A stretch of DNA of 64,000 nucleotides from Alternaria dauci (lineage: Eukaryota > Ascomycota > Dothideomycetes > Pleosporales > Pleosporaceae): contig NC_091272.1 of NCBI RefSeq assembly GCF_042100115.1, forward strand, positions 3,906,001 through 3,970,000, given 5' to 3'. A program made the translations under genes and the position numbers. This document shows positions 23,287 through 35,163 of the stretch, piece by piece. The notes beneath the pieces were generated by a model. The model was not told the DNA's origin. It was given only the letters and a program-made list of their open reading frames with translations, and made no database searches. The first letter of the stretch is position 1. The number at the start of each line of letters is the position of its first letter.

Positions 23287-25036
23287 CTACATACTCGCCT
23301 TTCCTCTACTCTCAAAAGGCATCAGCAACACCAACAGCCCCGCAGCAATGAACAACGCCCCACTCACATAAACCGGGGCGCTAGTCTCCAAATCCGCGAA
23401 CATGGCAACAATGGGCGCCATGATTCCAAAAACTCTGTTCGCGCTGGCTGTAATGGCATTCCCTGTACCGCGATCCTTTGTTGGGAAGATTTCAGGCGTG
23501 TATGCGTACAAGACTGCGTACATGATATTGCTCATGAAGTTGTAGGCACAGTTCCATCCGAGGAGGCTGTTGGAGTCGACTGCCGTTGTAGAACATAGCA
23601 GGAATACACCAGTAAGTACTGTAGACAAGGCTAGGGTACCTTTGCGGCCCACATAAGGCGCCTCAATGAGCAGACCACCAATGATACAGCCTGGGACTCC
23701 TAGGACGGCGATGATGAGACTGTTGCGATAGGTGATATAGGTTGAACCATCGCCAAAGTCGGCGCCACGTGTGGCTTGAATGTAGGGTAGGTATGCGTTG
23801 TAAAGCGGGTAACCGAGTCCGATAAATGCCCAGACCAAGGTGATTGTGCTAGTTGAAAAGGCTAGTTTCTTTGTGGCGAAAAGAGCCTTGACGTGAGAGC
23901 TGTCCAGCTTCTGGAGGTTGCGCCTGATCGCTGTGGTGGCAGTACTGGATTGCTGAGCGGCATCAGGCAGCGCATGGTTATTGCAAGCCGTCAGTTCCTC
24001 GACAGTCAGAGACGACGTTTTGCCGTTGCGACGAGCAACCTCATGAACAATGCGGACAGCTTCCGAGTCATTGCCTTTGCCCATGAGGAATTTGGGCGAC
24101 TCGAAGATTGTGAAGAAGACAAAGCGTCCAACGAACATTATAAGAGCAACACCTCCCATTACCTTGAAGATGGATTAGCGATTACGTTCAAGACCGTGTG
24201 ACATAGTACTAACAATCATAAAGTATCGCCACCCCATGTTTTCTCCTCTTGTGCAAGTCGTATCCGTCTGTTGACATGTAAGGTTTCCGAGCAACGGCCA
24301 TGCTACAAGGGTAGCAAAGACTTGCGCGAGCGCCCAGTATATCGACAGAATTGTCAACAAGTACTGGTGTGATCCAGGGAGAAATTCTAGGAAGATGGCA
24401 GAGTCTACAGGCAGATTTCCACCTACGCCAATAGACCACAAAGCAGCGAAAGTGCCAATGGCAGCAAAGTTTGGACTGCTCGCCGCTATCATACCGAATA
24501 CGGCTGTGATGCCAATGGTGAGATTAAAAGCCCATCGCCTACCGAAGATGTCACATCCGAAACCCCAAAACACTGCACCGAAGAGGAGTCCAATGTTTTG
24601 GGATAGAGACAGGAGAGGTGGCCTTGTAGGGCTGAACTCGTTGCTCACAGGTGTGAAGATTAGTGAAGTTACGATAGGCCATAGATTGTCCATGGCCCAT
24701 CCGAAGCCGATGACGATAAAGAGCTGTAGGTCGTTAGATAATCAGAAGTTGGCGATTTCAAAGAACGTGTGGACATTCACAGGGCTTTTTAGTGTATGGC
24801 GTGTTGATGCGACACAAGCGAGCGCCGCCGAAATTAACACTTACCTGCCACTGATACCTTCCCATACCTATGTCCTGGATTGCTTTGTTCAGCATCTTCG
24901 CCTTCGCTTCGTACACTGGATCCAACGACCCGTCTTCTAGGACGGATACGGGCGCTTCTCCATCTCTTGCAACAGTTTGTGCCGAAGGCTCCTTGGTACT
25001 GTGAGTTTCATCGACCTTACCAGATGAGGCGGCCAT
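23287..25036 (-). CDS. Major facilitator superfamily transporter
   Basis: Membrane carrier of 525 residues, about 12 spans; exons 25036-24845, 24723-24214 and 24162-23287, all phase 0. An acidic, hydrophilic N-terminus of about 55 residues precedes span 1 (LFIVIGFGWAMDNLW). Between spans 2 and 3 is the MFS signature GCDIFGRRWAF. The central loop starts with FESPKFLMGKG, as in the SV2/sugar-porter-like subgroup, and the C-terminal half has YTPEIFPTKDRGTG, close to the sugar-porter PExxPxxxRG motif. Such proteins carry sugars, organic acids or small metabolites; the substrate is not evident. Location next to an SDR gene on the same strand may reflect a small metabolic pair, but that is speculative. 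Confidence 0.87.
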
Positions 25037-25753
25037 TGTTTCTTTTTGTTCTCTGGAGCCGATCGTGAGCGCAACAAGTGAGCGAGAAGAGAGGTCAAAG
25101 TAAATCAGATCAAACGCAGACGGCTAGGTTAATACAAGCGAATTGGTGGCGAGCGCAGCGAGCATCAGGGACGCTAGGAGACCTAGTGAATGCAACATCT
25201 TCAACGGGAATGGTGTATGATTGAACAGTGGTTGGGTGACTGCATGTTTAGTGTGACGACTCTCAGTGTTCCTTCTCGCGCAATCAGCCTTCCCGTTTAC
25301 GCAATTCCAAGCATGTGGGCAAGTAGCATCACCATGCGCGGGGTATTTCCTGGGGAACGCCACGGTTGGACTACCTAGGTACATGCCTGTTGTCAGATTC
25401 CGCGGGTGATTCGAGAAGACAGGCCGTAGTCTAGATCTACACAAGAGGCAGGTGTGTTATACTGTGCGATGAACTACGGGTGGAGGGTCAAGATCTGCGG
25501 TGCATGCAAGGTGGTGTGGGAGTGGGAAACGTAGATCCGGCAGCGGAGGAACTCCGCGCTAGTATGACGCGCCGGCACGCCCAAGCTGACAACACGGGAT
25601 CCACGTGAACCGGGAGGAACAAGGCTGGAGTTTGGTAGTCATTATTTATTTATACCAAGAGTCTGAGACGTCATGTTTGGTGTGCATAATCTTGATGTAA
25701 GTACCAGCAATGCATGATGCAAACCAGCGCAGAGCAAGTCGGCGGGACGTGGT
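25037..25753. other. Intergenic, MFS promoter and RPT6 3' region
   Basis: Spacer of 717 bases. The part next to the MFS start would hold its promoter; an AT-rich stretch with repeated TTTAT near 25640-25662 fits the RPT6 3' untranslated region. No credible gene. Confidence 0.45.
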
Positions 25754-26976
25754 CTACTTCCACAGCTTGCTCAAACTGGTCGCCTTGTCGTCGTGCTTGT
25801 TTAGCACCTTTGCAGTGGCCAGGTCAAAGTCCTCTTGCGTTACGTGCACTCTTCGCTCCCTCAGTGCGTACATGCCCGCTTCGGTGCACACACCCTTCAA
25901 CTCGGCTCCTGAACATCCGTTCATCTTCTCCGCAACCTTTGTTAGGTTGATGCCACGCGTCAGGTTCATGCTTCTAGAGTGAATGCGCAGAATGTCTGCA
26001 CGCGCTTCGACAGTTGGTGGTGGGAACTCGATCTTTCGGTCGATACGTCCGGGTCGGAGAAGGGCAGGGTCTAGAATGTCCAATCGGTTGGTTGCCATGA
26101 TGATCTTGATGTTCTTGGTCGGCTCGAAACCGTCGAGCTGGTTCAGCAGCTCCAACATGGTGCGCTGCACCTCGGAATCACCGCCCGAGCTTCCCTCGAC
26201 TCGACTTGACCCAATGCTGTCGATTTCGTCCATGAAGATGATGCTGGGTGCGTGTTCTCGTGCCATGACGAAGAGCTCTCGGACCATGCGACTGCCTTCA
26301 CCAATGTACTTTTGCACCAGCTCGCTACCCGACACGCGGATGAACTTGCAGTCGGCGTGGTGGGCGACGGCACGCGCAAGCAGTGTCTTTCCTGTACCGG
26401 GTGGGCCGTATAGCAGAACACCCTTTGGCTGAGCGATACCGAGAGATTCGAAGAGTTCGGGATGTTGCAGACCCAGCTCAATAACTTCCTTGATCTCCTT
26501 GATCTGCTGGTCCAGGCCACCAATCATGTCGTATGTGCTGTCGGGCACCTTCTCGACCATCATGAGGGAGACGAGGGGATCGACGGACGAGGGCAGCAGC
26601 TTCTCAAGCTTGTACGAGTCGCTGAGCAGGGTGACGCGCTTGCCGGCCGTGAGTTTGCTGATGTCGACGCTGTCGGCGACATCGACGACTGGCCCGGTTA
26701 GTTGGAGTCGCGGCTCTATCTCTGACCAAGAAAAGACATACCGTATTTGCCTTCGGGGTGGACCTTGACAAGCACCTTCTTGGTGCCCATGACCTTTACC
26801 ACCTCGCCGACATAGGACCCCGGCTGCTGCAAAAGGCCGAGCTCTTCCCGCAGTAACCGCACTCTTGAGTTGTAGTCGTTGCGCTGGGCTTCGAGTCGTC
26901 GTAGCTTGGCCTGTCCCTGTATAATCTCGAGCTTCATCGTCTCGATCTTGTTGTGGAAGAAGGTGTCGAGCGCCAT
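25754..26976 (-). CDS. RPT6: 26S proteasome regulatory ATPase RPT6 (SUG1)
   Basis: One of six AAA ATPases in the base of the 19S regulatory particle that unfold substrates for the proteasome. Exons 26976-26742 and 26688-25754, joined in phase 1, give 389 residues. An N-terminal coiled coil (about 10-50) is followed by an OB-fold segment ending in [12 protein letters not shown] across the splice site. Walker A is GPPGTGKT (173-180), Walker B is IIFMDEID (about 228-235), and the second region of homology contains [18 protein letters not shown]. The C-terminus SLSKLWK lacks the HbYX motif, as expected for Rpt6. The intron branch site reads CTAAC. Confidence 0.96.
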
Positions 26977-27410
26977 GGCTGTGGCGGGCGCCGGCGGGCG
27001 TCTGTGGGCTGCTGTGGTTGACTGGAGCAGAAGTGGAATCTGCCGAGTGGTGTGGAGTGAAGGGCGACAGAGAGGGTCGAGCCAAAGGGGGTGGGTGAGA
27101 TGGTGATGGTGTGGGCTTTGGGCGGCTTTGGCTTGTATGTTGACGCCGTCACGGCCGCCGCTGGAAGCTTCTCGGATCAACGTTGGACCGATACGCCGGA
27201 CGGAGCAAGAGCAACGGAAGCCCCACACGCCTACAAGTCGCATCACGGCCTGGGCCGCTGCCATTTCATACCTTCTTTCACGCACGCATCGATTCTTCAC
27301 ATTTAGGGAACGACTCGCAACACCACGCGAACATACTCATTCATTGTCAACACGCTTCACTCTGCCAACGAGTTGGGCCTCCGCCCCATCTACGCCCTGA
27401 CGACGCGTTC
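26977..27410. other. Intergenic, RPT6 promoter and next gene's 3' end
   Basis: Spacer of 434 bases between genes on the same strand. It should contain the RPT6 promoter. No proteasome-control-like element or TATA box was evident by eye. Confidence 0.4.
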
Positions 27411-28497
27411 TTAGCGCGCCCTTGCTTGTTCCTGTCGCGGCGCTGCTATGATCCGGTCCTGTCGCGCAAGGAACATGGCCAGCATGTCTTTGGAAATGGC
27501 GTAGTTGACTTGCAGACTCTGGTCCTCGGCCAAATTGTCCTGGATCCTGAGACGGCCTACATCTTTCCAAATGTCCTCTTGGAGCGCAGCATTGATCTGG
27601 AGAGCCTGGTTGCGCGATGTGTTGTTTATAATGGTGCGCTCGCTTTTGACGGCAACTTCTTGTCGTCGTCGTGTTTCCGACTCGTCAACGAGCGTTTCGT
27701 CTCCACTGTCTTCGCCGTCACCATCACCATTCTTATTGAGAGCCTTGAGGTCCGCAAGAGTCAGTGGCACAAAGCCATCATCTACCTTCGTCAGTTGGGC
27801 TCAGCACAGCGGGGTCATGGGAGCACTCACTTGATGGACGTCGGCCTTTCAGCAACCGTGCAATTGGGAGGCCCTTGCAGTCATCTACGTGTTCTCTTAG
27901 AAACTCATCGATTCGCCGTATAGCTTCCGCATTGACCACAGCTTCTTTCCCCTGCAGTGTGGTCAGTATATGTCTCACATCCAACTGGCACACCCGACTT
28001 CTTACCATTGTGCGTATCACTTCGACGTGGGCGACTTGAATCTGCAAGACAAGCATGGCTTTCACTTGGAGCAACTCGTCCATTACGGCACTCAGCTTCT
28101 TCTCGTTTGCCGAGCCGTCCACCAGCTGGCGTGCAAACTGATTGATTGTACTCGTCTTCTTAGGATCCAGAGTCTCAAGCAGTTTGGCTAGCTTGTTCTG
28201 AACCGTCTCCATTCGCCGCAGCTCTGCGGCGATAGTGGGAATCTTCAGATCTTCCTCATCATCTATAATGCCGATGATTGCCTTGATGCTTTCGAGTTCG
28301 CTACGATGTCGAGCCAGGACGTCAGCAAGACCTTTCTGACGCGCGTCTGCCTTGCGAAGACGGTCGAAGATTCGGAAGGCTTGCTCTATGAGTTGAGTGG
28401 TAGCTTGGATCGCGGCGACAACAGCTACTGCTTCAGCCTGTATTACACTTAAGCTTGGTCACTCATCGCATAGAGGAAGAAGAGGAAGAGTTACCAT
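27411..28497 (-). CDS. Fungal protein with Helo-like N-terminal domain
   Basis: Predicted 308 residues from four exons: 28497-28495 (start codon only), 28437-28006, 27951-27831 and 27781-27411. The beginning, MAEAVAVVAAIQATTQLIEQ, then long amphipathic helices, resembles the N-terminal domain of fungal NOD-like and Helo-like proteins (Pfam Helo_like_N type). Such domains form helical bundles used in signalling or as membrane-targeting death domains. Here no NACHT, NB-ARC or repeat region follows; the rest is charged and helical with a D/G/E-rich linker (about 205-222). The intron at 28005-27952 is 54 bases without stop and could be retained. The single-codon first exon is supported by ATG|GTAACT and TACAG|GCT but deserves testing. 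Confidence 0.55.
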
Positions 28498-30860
28498 GGC
28501 GTCTAGTATGTGGATTGTAGTTCTATCCAAAGAGAACAAATACCAGAAATGGTGCTGACAGCTTAAAGGGTGCGACCAAGCACTTATATCCAACTGAACC
28601 CAACCGAAGCGTCTCTGGGGCGCAGTGTTCATTACGAGTCGACCGTAATTGCGGTTGGTCCGGTGACAGGTTCGCAGCAACGCATGCAACATCGCAATCA
28701 CTGATTCGCCATCGCGAAGCGACCTGCAGCCGTAAATGCATCCCAAAAGAAACGCAAGTTCGCGCTGCTACTGGCGTCCAATAACGACAAAAGACTTTCT
28801 GAAGGGTGCGATCCTAAGCTGACAGCACATACGCTCAATGCCACAGCCTACTGGGGTCTGCAGCGGTAAGAAGGTATGCGTCGCACGCAGATCAGATTGC
28901 CGTGTCTTGCGTATGCCCTTGTCCGTTCAGCTAGGCGTTGATCGAGCCAGCACCAAATAGAGGATCGAACCGACTATCCCGGACGGCGTAGAAGCGACAT
29001 ACGGCGAAGTATTCTTTTCCTTCTTGCGAGTAGCGAGCGAGATCGACATAATCATAGGTGGGCGGAAGGTGAATTCGATCTGATGTAGCCTTGTTGTAAA
29101 CGAAGAACTGCTGTAAACTACAAGGTCCAGTCGGCCTACGATATTCTGAGTGATCAAGTTACTTAAAAGGTGGGTCGGAATATGGCTCGAACCATATGGT
29201 AAGTGTCACTCGTGTTGGAGTTGAGAGTCAAGTTTCGACCTTGGAGAAAAGTCGCATCCGAAGCCCTTTTCTGCTGACCATCAGAAACCACTCTGTATCA
29301 AGTCGCGATGAATGTTGCTTACTGGGGATTGTACAGTAAACTTCCCAGACACTTCAATGAAGATGGAATCTTGAGTGCTTTGCTCTCGTTCAGCATCTTC
29401 GCTATGCATCTACTCGGTAGTGCTGATTGGTTCCCAAATGACACTATCTGTGTACGCCAGCCGCACTCGCGGTCTGAAGACACAACCAGTGTCTTGCTTG
29501 TATCTGTTAGGGGCGTGCTCTGTCAGTTGGAGTGGGGCTTCAACTTACAAACTAAGATTATAGACCTTATCTGCCACAGGTCCGTTGATTTGGACTGCAT
29601 TTCGCTGGAGATGTTTCGGCTGACAGACGTCGCTACTGCTATAGCTTGTATATCTTTTGGAGTACAGCTAGGAATGGATATCGACGACATTATCCGATCG
29701 CGTGCGAACAACACCCTCTGAATAACATCGGCTTTGGCAATGTTATTGTCTGTACTCGTAGGCTCGGCTCTCACTATCGAGGGAGGCTGTGAAGATGTGA
29801 TTGGGACAAGCCTCTTGTCAGCCGGGCGGGGTACGAAAACGCCGCGACCGGTGTGCTGAAGGCTGCATATAACTACGCAAGATTTGCTGGATGGTGTTTC
29901 ACAGCCTGTATTGCCGTGCAGATCCGGTCAACTTGGAACGGCAAAGCGTAGATTCAAGCGAACGATTGCTTTGAATATCCAGGGATCGACAAACGCTCCT
30001 TGGCTCTTAGGCGCGCATTTGGTCTGCGCCCCATCGTCTTCTGCCTTGCTGCCAGGCTCGTACCACACGCAGTGCGCTTTGTAAGATCATCAGTTCCCTA
30101 CCCATTCACGCCACAGCCATTATGAGCTACGTTGCTCGAGTACGCCTGGACTAGCGCTGCTCTCCGCAGCCACGATGGTCCTGGGCTCGCACATTGAGCA
30201 TCCGCAGGCTCGTTGACCAGTCATCGCTGCGGCAAATCCTATTCAAGACGCCGATCCCGAAAGAAATGCTGGTAGAGTAAGATTGAGTCTTTTGTGGGGC
30301 GTGACCACTTTGAAAACATGGCTTGATTTGAATGCGCATTGCGAGGCTTTCTGCAAGGCCTTTCAACAACAAGCCGAGAAAAAGCGCACGAGTACACTTG
30401 TCCTGCTACGATCACAATACAACTTTAAAATGATAAGAACATGCTAGACGAAGAAGTTTGTGCCCTCTCGCTCGCAGGAGACGACTTGGAAGCAGACTGG
30501 GAGATGACGACTGAATGACTAGAGGCGAACAGGAGAGACAATTCGACTCGTATCAATGGGGTAGTAGAAATGAAAAAGGGGTAAATGCTTGCCCTTTCCT
30601 CTGGATATTTGGTCCAGAAGTTCAATCTTTTATGGGTATAAGGCTAGCCTTTTGGCGAAAGTAACAACAGACGCCACGTTTACAAGAAAGGTCTCGCTGG
30701 GACGAACTGTTTTAAAGAAGCGATCAACGAGGATGAGTAATGAAGACAATAAAGTTGAATTGATAAAACAGCTTGTCGGAAACCGTGTTGGCTGCACAAA
30801 AACTACTGCCTACCATAAAAGCGAAAGTCTCATCAACCACGATCTATCGTACAAGAACGT
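28498..30860. other. Gene-poor gap of 2.4 kb
   Basis: I find no supportable gene here. The longest ATG-started frame (29308-29721, plus strand, 137 codons) has no family likeness, no convincing splice extensions and atypical composition. No terminal repeats, transposase or reverse-transcriptase motifs were seen. The region could be decayed sequence or a long intergenic spacer carrying the dioxygenase 3' end at its right side. Confidence 0.5.
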
Positions 30861-32103
30861 CTACACATCTGTTGGAGCTGCGCCAGAGGGAATAGCACCC
30901 GAAGGCATAGTTCCGCTCGGCATGGTTCCATTGCCTCCCGCACCGCCTTCACCACCCACGCCCATAGCGTTCTCGTTTGCAACACCACCACCGGCCTGGT
31001 AGTCCGCAGCAACAGCATAGTACTCGTCATCGGTATAGTCAGCTGTAGAGTTTATACCGATCTGGATCCAAGCCATCAAGCCGTCTTCCACATCATCCCC
31101 AAGATACACGTACTCTGGGAAGGGGTCGAAGTCATTGTCAGTCTGGACAATAGACCACATATCCTCATCGTTGGTAGTATATGCCTGGGTGTTGGAAGCA
31201 TAAGGTTCCGTAGCTTCGACAGCAGACTTGAGGTCTTCGGGCCAAAAGAGCTGGCCAATATGTGTTACGGCACCATCAGAGCCCGTGGTGCCATTAGAGC
31301 GAACAGTCACATTGGTCTTGACGAGGAGATGGGTATGTGTTGCGCGACCTTCGTAGTGACCTGGAAACAGGGTTTCAAAGGCTACGACGCCATCCGCATC
31401 AGTCTCTTGGACTCCGCGGAGGAAAGTAGTGTTAAGGCCGCCTTGGCCGGACTCGACACCGCTGTAGTAGCCGGTGGAGTTGCAGTTCCACACGTCGACG
31501 TATAGCTGTGGGACAGGCTCACAGGTGCTTACGTCGACGTATTGGACTTCGAGGTAGAGATCGATGCCCGTTTGGTTCTCGACAACGTTCTTGCGGATCA
31601 TCTCGCCAGTGACATAATAGGGGCCGTCGGTGACTTCGGGAGAGAGGATGCAGGAGGTGTTTGCAGCAAATATCTCACTGGCGAGAGTATTGGGTGTGTA
31701 ATCTATCACGCCCGTCATATTATGATTGACGTTTTCGAACTCCTGTAGGAGGGCCAGGTCGCGACGGTACTTTTTGGACTCTGTGGGTCAATGTCAGCAA
31801 CGTCTATGAGTATGTGAGGGTTCTATTGACAGAGGACGTACTCGCAGTAATACCACGCTTCTCGCGAAGAGCATCCAGAGTGTTTGCACGACGTGCCTCT
31901 GCACGGCGCATCAAGCTACGGTGCTTGAGAGTGTCTTGACATTCGGCCAAGGAGCGTTTTGCTGCTGCTGCGCGGAGACCACGAGCATCGATCTCACGCT
32001 TGATCTTGATGTGATCATGCTTTTCGCCAGGATGAGCAGCTATAGTGCTAATGAGAGATGTGGCTGCAGCAGCACTGGTGAAGATGGAGGCGAGATTGAC
32101 CAT
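30861..32103 (-). CDS. Secreted intradiol ring-cleavage dioxygenase-like protein
   Basis: Protein of 393 residues; exons 32103-31842 and 31780-30861 (phase 1). A signal peptide (about 1-23) comes first, then a basic region, and the dioxygenase core occupies about 105-320. Intradiol dioxygenases open catechol-type rings with a non-heme Fe(III). The four usual ligands are in place: Tyr in DGPYY (142 or 143), Tyr230 in FPGHYEGRATHTH, and His236 and His238. Several N-x-S/T sites fit secretion. The tail is G/A-rich with repeated MPSG units and no membrane anchor. Extracellular members in fungi act on lignin- or plant-derived phenols; the substrate here is unknown. A TATAAA element lies 137 bases upstream. 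The next gene upstream encodes an NmrA-like reductase on the same strand. Confidence 0.87.
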
Positions 32104-32874
32104 GTTGGAATGTCACTTCCGGAAAAAGATCAGTTAGATGGAGTAAAGTGAGCAATGCAAAGTACAAGGATCTTATGCAGTCGGTAGAAGATGTCAAATG
32201 GTAGTGATGGAAAACATTATATTTCTTTGAACCTCGGTCTTTATACATTCCTTTCTCCCGTCCTGCTATCGTTTCCTTTTGGAGGCACTTGCCATAAACG
32301 ATGCTGTCATTTCCTGATGGAGATACTTGCCATGAACGCATGGGCACGGGTGGGAAGGCTTCGTCACGATACGTGACGCGGCGTCCAAAGACCCTAAGCC
32401 TCGCTATGGCCCAGAAAGACTTTTCGAGGTTTCCCAGCGTGGACGTGTAGGAAGACTTGACCCTAGTGTAGCTTCACCACCGGGCTGACGGGTCTGGAAC
32501 ACAGCACTTCAGATCCAATCATACTAGTGGCATTCGTCATCGCGTACATCGCGGTTTTACCCATGTGAAGTTGGCCTGGCGGCGTACGTACGCCTAGCAG
32601 CGTTGAAACGAGCGAGCGGACAATTTGGCGCAAGGACCGCGCTCAGGCGGGAAGCGCCGAAGTTAGCCTCGGAAGAACCTCGAACTAGCTGTAATCAAAA
32701 CTATCCTATTGGCTGCCGTTACAGTGGTCACGAAGATGTGCGTATACAAGTCGTCGCAAGCTTCGTCAAAGTTCTTGTTGAAGCTTGGATTTCGATTCAG
32801 GCACCAAGTAAAACGAGCCTTCTTTTACGCGTCCATTATTTTATTTTAACTACGCCTTAGCTCGTACCACAGTG
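32104..32874. other. Intergenic, dioxygenase promoter and NmrA-like 3' end
   Basis: Spacer of 771 bases on the same-strand pair. The left part carries the dioxygenase promoter (TATA listed separately). The right end is AT-rich, fitting a 3' untranslated region. No gene seen. Confidence 0.45.
32240..32245 (-). promoter_or_regulatory. TATA box of the intradiol dioxygenase gene
   Basis: The minus strand reads TATAAA here, 137 bases before the start codon at 32103, with A/T-poor flanks. Position and match fit a TATA box. Confidence 0.5.
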
Positions 32875-33932
32875 CTACGATCGTTTGCTTCCCCAGGCCT
32901 TTTCCATCAAAGCCTCTACCGTGATCGGATGTACCTCTGGGAAGTCATCGTTTCTCAATCCCTCTCCTGTGACATCCATAAATCCCTTGACGGCCATGAC
33001 ACCATACTCAGCCACCATGTTCCGAATAGCATCTTCGGGAAGTTTATAAGAGCCCTCCGGTTGCTCGAGCAGCGTCGCTTGACCATGCTGTAGTTTGTCG
33101 ATGGGATCATAGATGACTTCCCATTTCACGCCTACGATTCCAACTATCAGCATTGCGCTCAACATCCATGAGATGGTTGCCGACTTACCTGTAACCCTCT
33201 CCGCGATTCCTACGAGTTTGTTCCACGTCAACTTGTCGCTAGCAAAAGCGCTGAACTCGGGCCACCTCTTCTCCTCGTCCAGTAAAGCAGCAATATACTT
33301 TGCAACATCTGTCGAATGCAAGAACGTGACTGACGCCTCGCCGTCGCCTGGCAGTGCCGCTTTCCGATTGTCAAAGTCCAAGGCATATTTAAAGGGCTTC
33401 ATATTACTTTTGCAATGCGGCATGCCAAAGTAATCTGAGAACCAGCCGAACATGACACGCGTGAAATCGAGGTGAGAGCCGCGGAGCAGATCGGCAGCAT
33501 CCAACCACCACTTCCCTGCTGGGTGGAATTCGAGCAGTCCTGGGTGTGAGTAGTTGATCCCGTACTCGCTGGGCATAAAGCGCTTCACTGAGCCAGAATC
33601 GATTGCGGCTTGGATGAGATTCATCTGAGCTCTCGCGCTCTCTTCAGTGAAAAGTGCCAGTGCAGATATGACAACATCGACGTTGTGTTTCTTGAGAGAC
33701 TCTTTGACAGACGCTACATCCCCGTAGTCTGCTTCGATTACTCCTACTGACTCAAGTCCTGGTATCTTGTTGGCCTAAACATTTTCAGCAACTCTTCCAT
33801 GAGATGGGTACATTTCCGTGTTTGTACCTTTCGGCTCAAGATCAAAACTTGGTGTTTGCCCTGATGTACGAGTTCTTCAACGATCGTGCGGCCCACGCCA
33901 CCGGTACCTCCAGCAACTGCTACAGTGACCAT
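32875..33932 (-). CDS. NmrA-like / isoflavone-reductase-type NAD(P)-binding protein
   Basis: Protein of 315 residues; exons 33932-33828, 33774-33189 and 33131-32875. The atypical SDR fold begins VTVAVAGGTGGVGRTI, a GxxGxxG cofactor site at about residues 8-14. Then follow VVISAL, the substrate-side motif KRFMPSEYGINY, and FGWFSDYFGMP. Members are either reductases of small aromatic or terpenoid molecules or NADP-sensing regulators; which applies is not clear. Intron 2 (33188-33132) is 57 bases, a multiple of three and stop-free, yet has GTAAGT, a CTGAT branch and a TAG acceptor. Splicing gives TGVKWEVIYD, a better family fit than the read-through. It lies just upstream of the dioxygenase gene. 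Confidence 0.85.
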
Positions 33933-35163
33933 TTCTGGGTATTGATCGGATGTTTGTTATGGATACAGCTTGCTGTAGGCTAACAGAAGAGGCAGTGGTT
34001 GACGACAATACTTGAACAAACGTGAAGTAATTTCTGGCCGTCTGAGCACATCACAGCTATACTTATATGATCAGCTGGTGGACAAAATCCGGTTGAAAGC
34101 TTCATCGCTGAATCTACGAGTATTGCAGATTAATCTCCAAGTATCTTGGCATGGCGGCACAAAGTTACTCGTAGACGGTGATGGAAGCTGCGCCCTTCGT
34201 CAGCATGGGGTTGGAAGCGGGGCCTAAGAACTTGGCGCATCAGCTGAAATGCATGACATCAGATCCACAGACCATGAAAATGGTTGAGACGAGTACTAGC
34301 AGGTAGATTGCTCTGTCATGGCGGACATACGGACATTCTGAAAGTGCGTAAAGTAAGGGTGTCAGTTTCGAGGAGGCGCTTGGTGCATCTTACTACCTGG
34401 CTCTTTGCGGCTATGGTCTGAGACCGGAGTCCGCGGATCGCCCATATTATACCGTCAACTTTTGGATCGACCAGTGCTCAGGCATTCAGCCAAATAGTTT
34501 TTTTCCATTACGTCCTGGCTTTGGGTATTGATGACAAACTGCCATGCTTCATGCAGCGCAATCCTTCACGCCCACGCTGCTCGTGATGCATCCAAGTTTC
34601 TTCAAGATAATCAGATTTGTCATATCTATGTTGCGAAGGCCCTACCAATACTGTAAAGCTGCTGAAAAATCCGATTGATTATGCCTCACAGGCTGCGCGT
34701 GTTAGGCTGAAAAACATCTGATCAGAATATACTCAACGCAATGTATGCAATAGACAGACTTAAGAAGAAGACCTAGAGCGCGCGCACGCGAGATTGGAAT
34801 GGAAGAGAGGATTTCCATTCATGTGCTTGATCGCGTGAGTAAGTACATCTGCCGCGCGCCATGGCCGTCAATTGGGTTCGAGGAACAGGTAAATCGCCGA
34901 CGTGTGGGAGCCAAATGTTGCTCCAAAGTCACTTTCTCCATGTCATTCAAAGCGACAATGTCACAACCAGAACTTCACGTTGATCTCTTGAAGTTGAGTT
35001 GTCACCGAGAAACCTGTATGCGCGTTACCCATAAATACCAACTAACCAGGTCACCTTCCACTTACTCGTACCAGTCAACTCTCACAGTCTAGCATCTAAA
35101 CCCTCAAGGCCATTGCGTCTTCATACCTCAATTCAGCAAACACGAATCTCTACCACAGTTAAC
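33933..35163. promoter_or_regulatory. Divergent spacer, NmrA-like gene / FIG1-like gene
   Basis: These 1231 bases separate two head-to-head genes. A TAAATA element near 35030 lies about 130 bases before the FIG1-like start, and a CT-rich leader follows. Short ORFs around 34012-34227 and 34799-35092 show no family features. No repeats identified. Confidence 0.4.

Noticed and set aside
29308..29721. 137-codon plus-strand frame in the gene-poor gap
   Set aside because: It starts with ATG, but has no recognisable family, no good splice extensions and an overlapping antisense frame. I could not separate it from chance.
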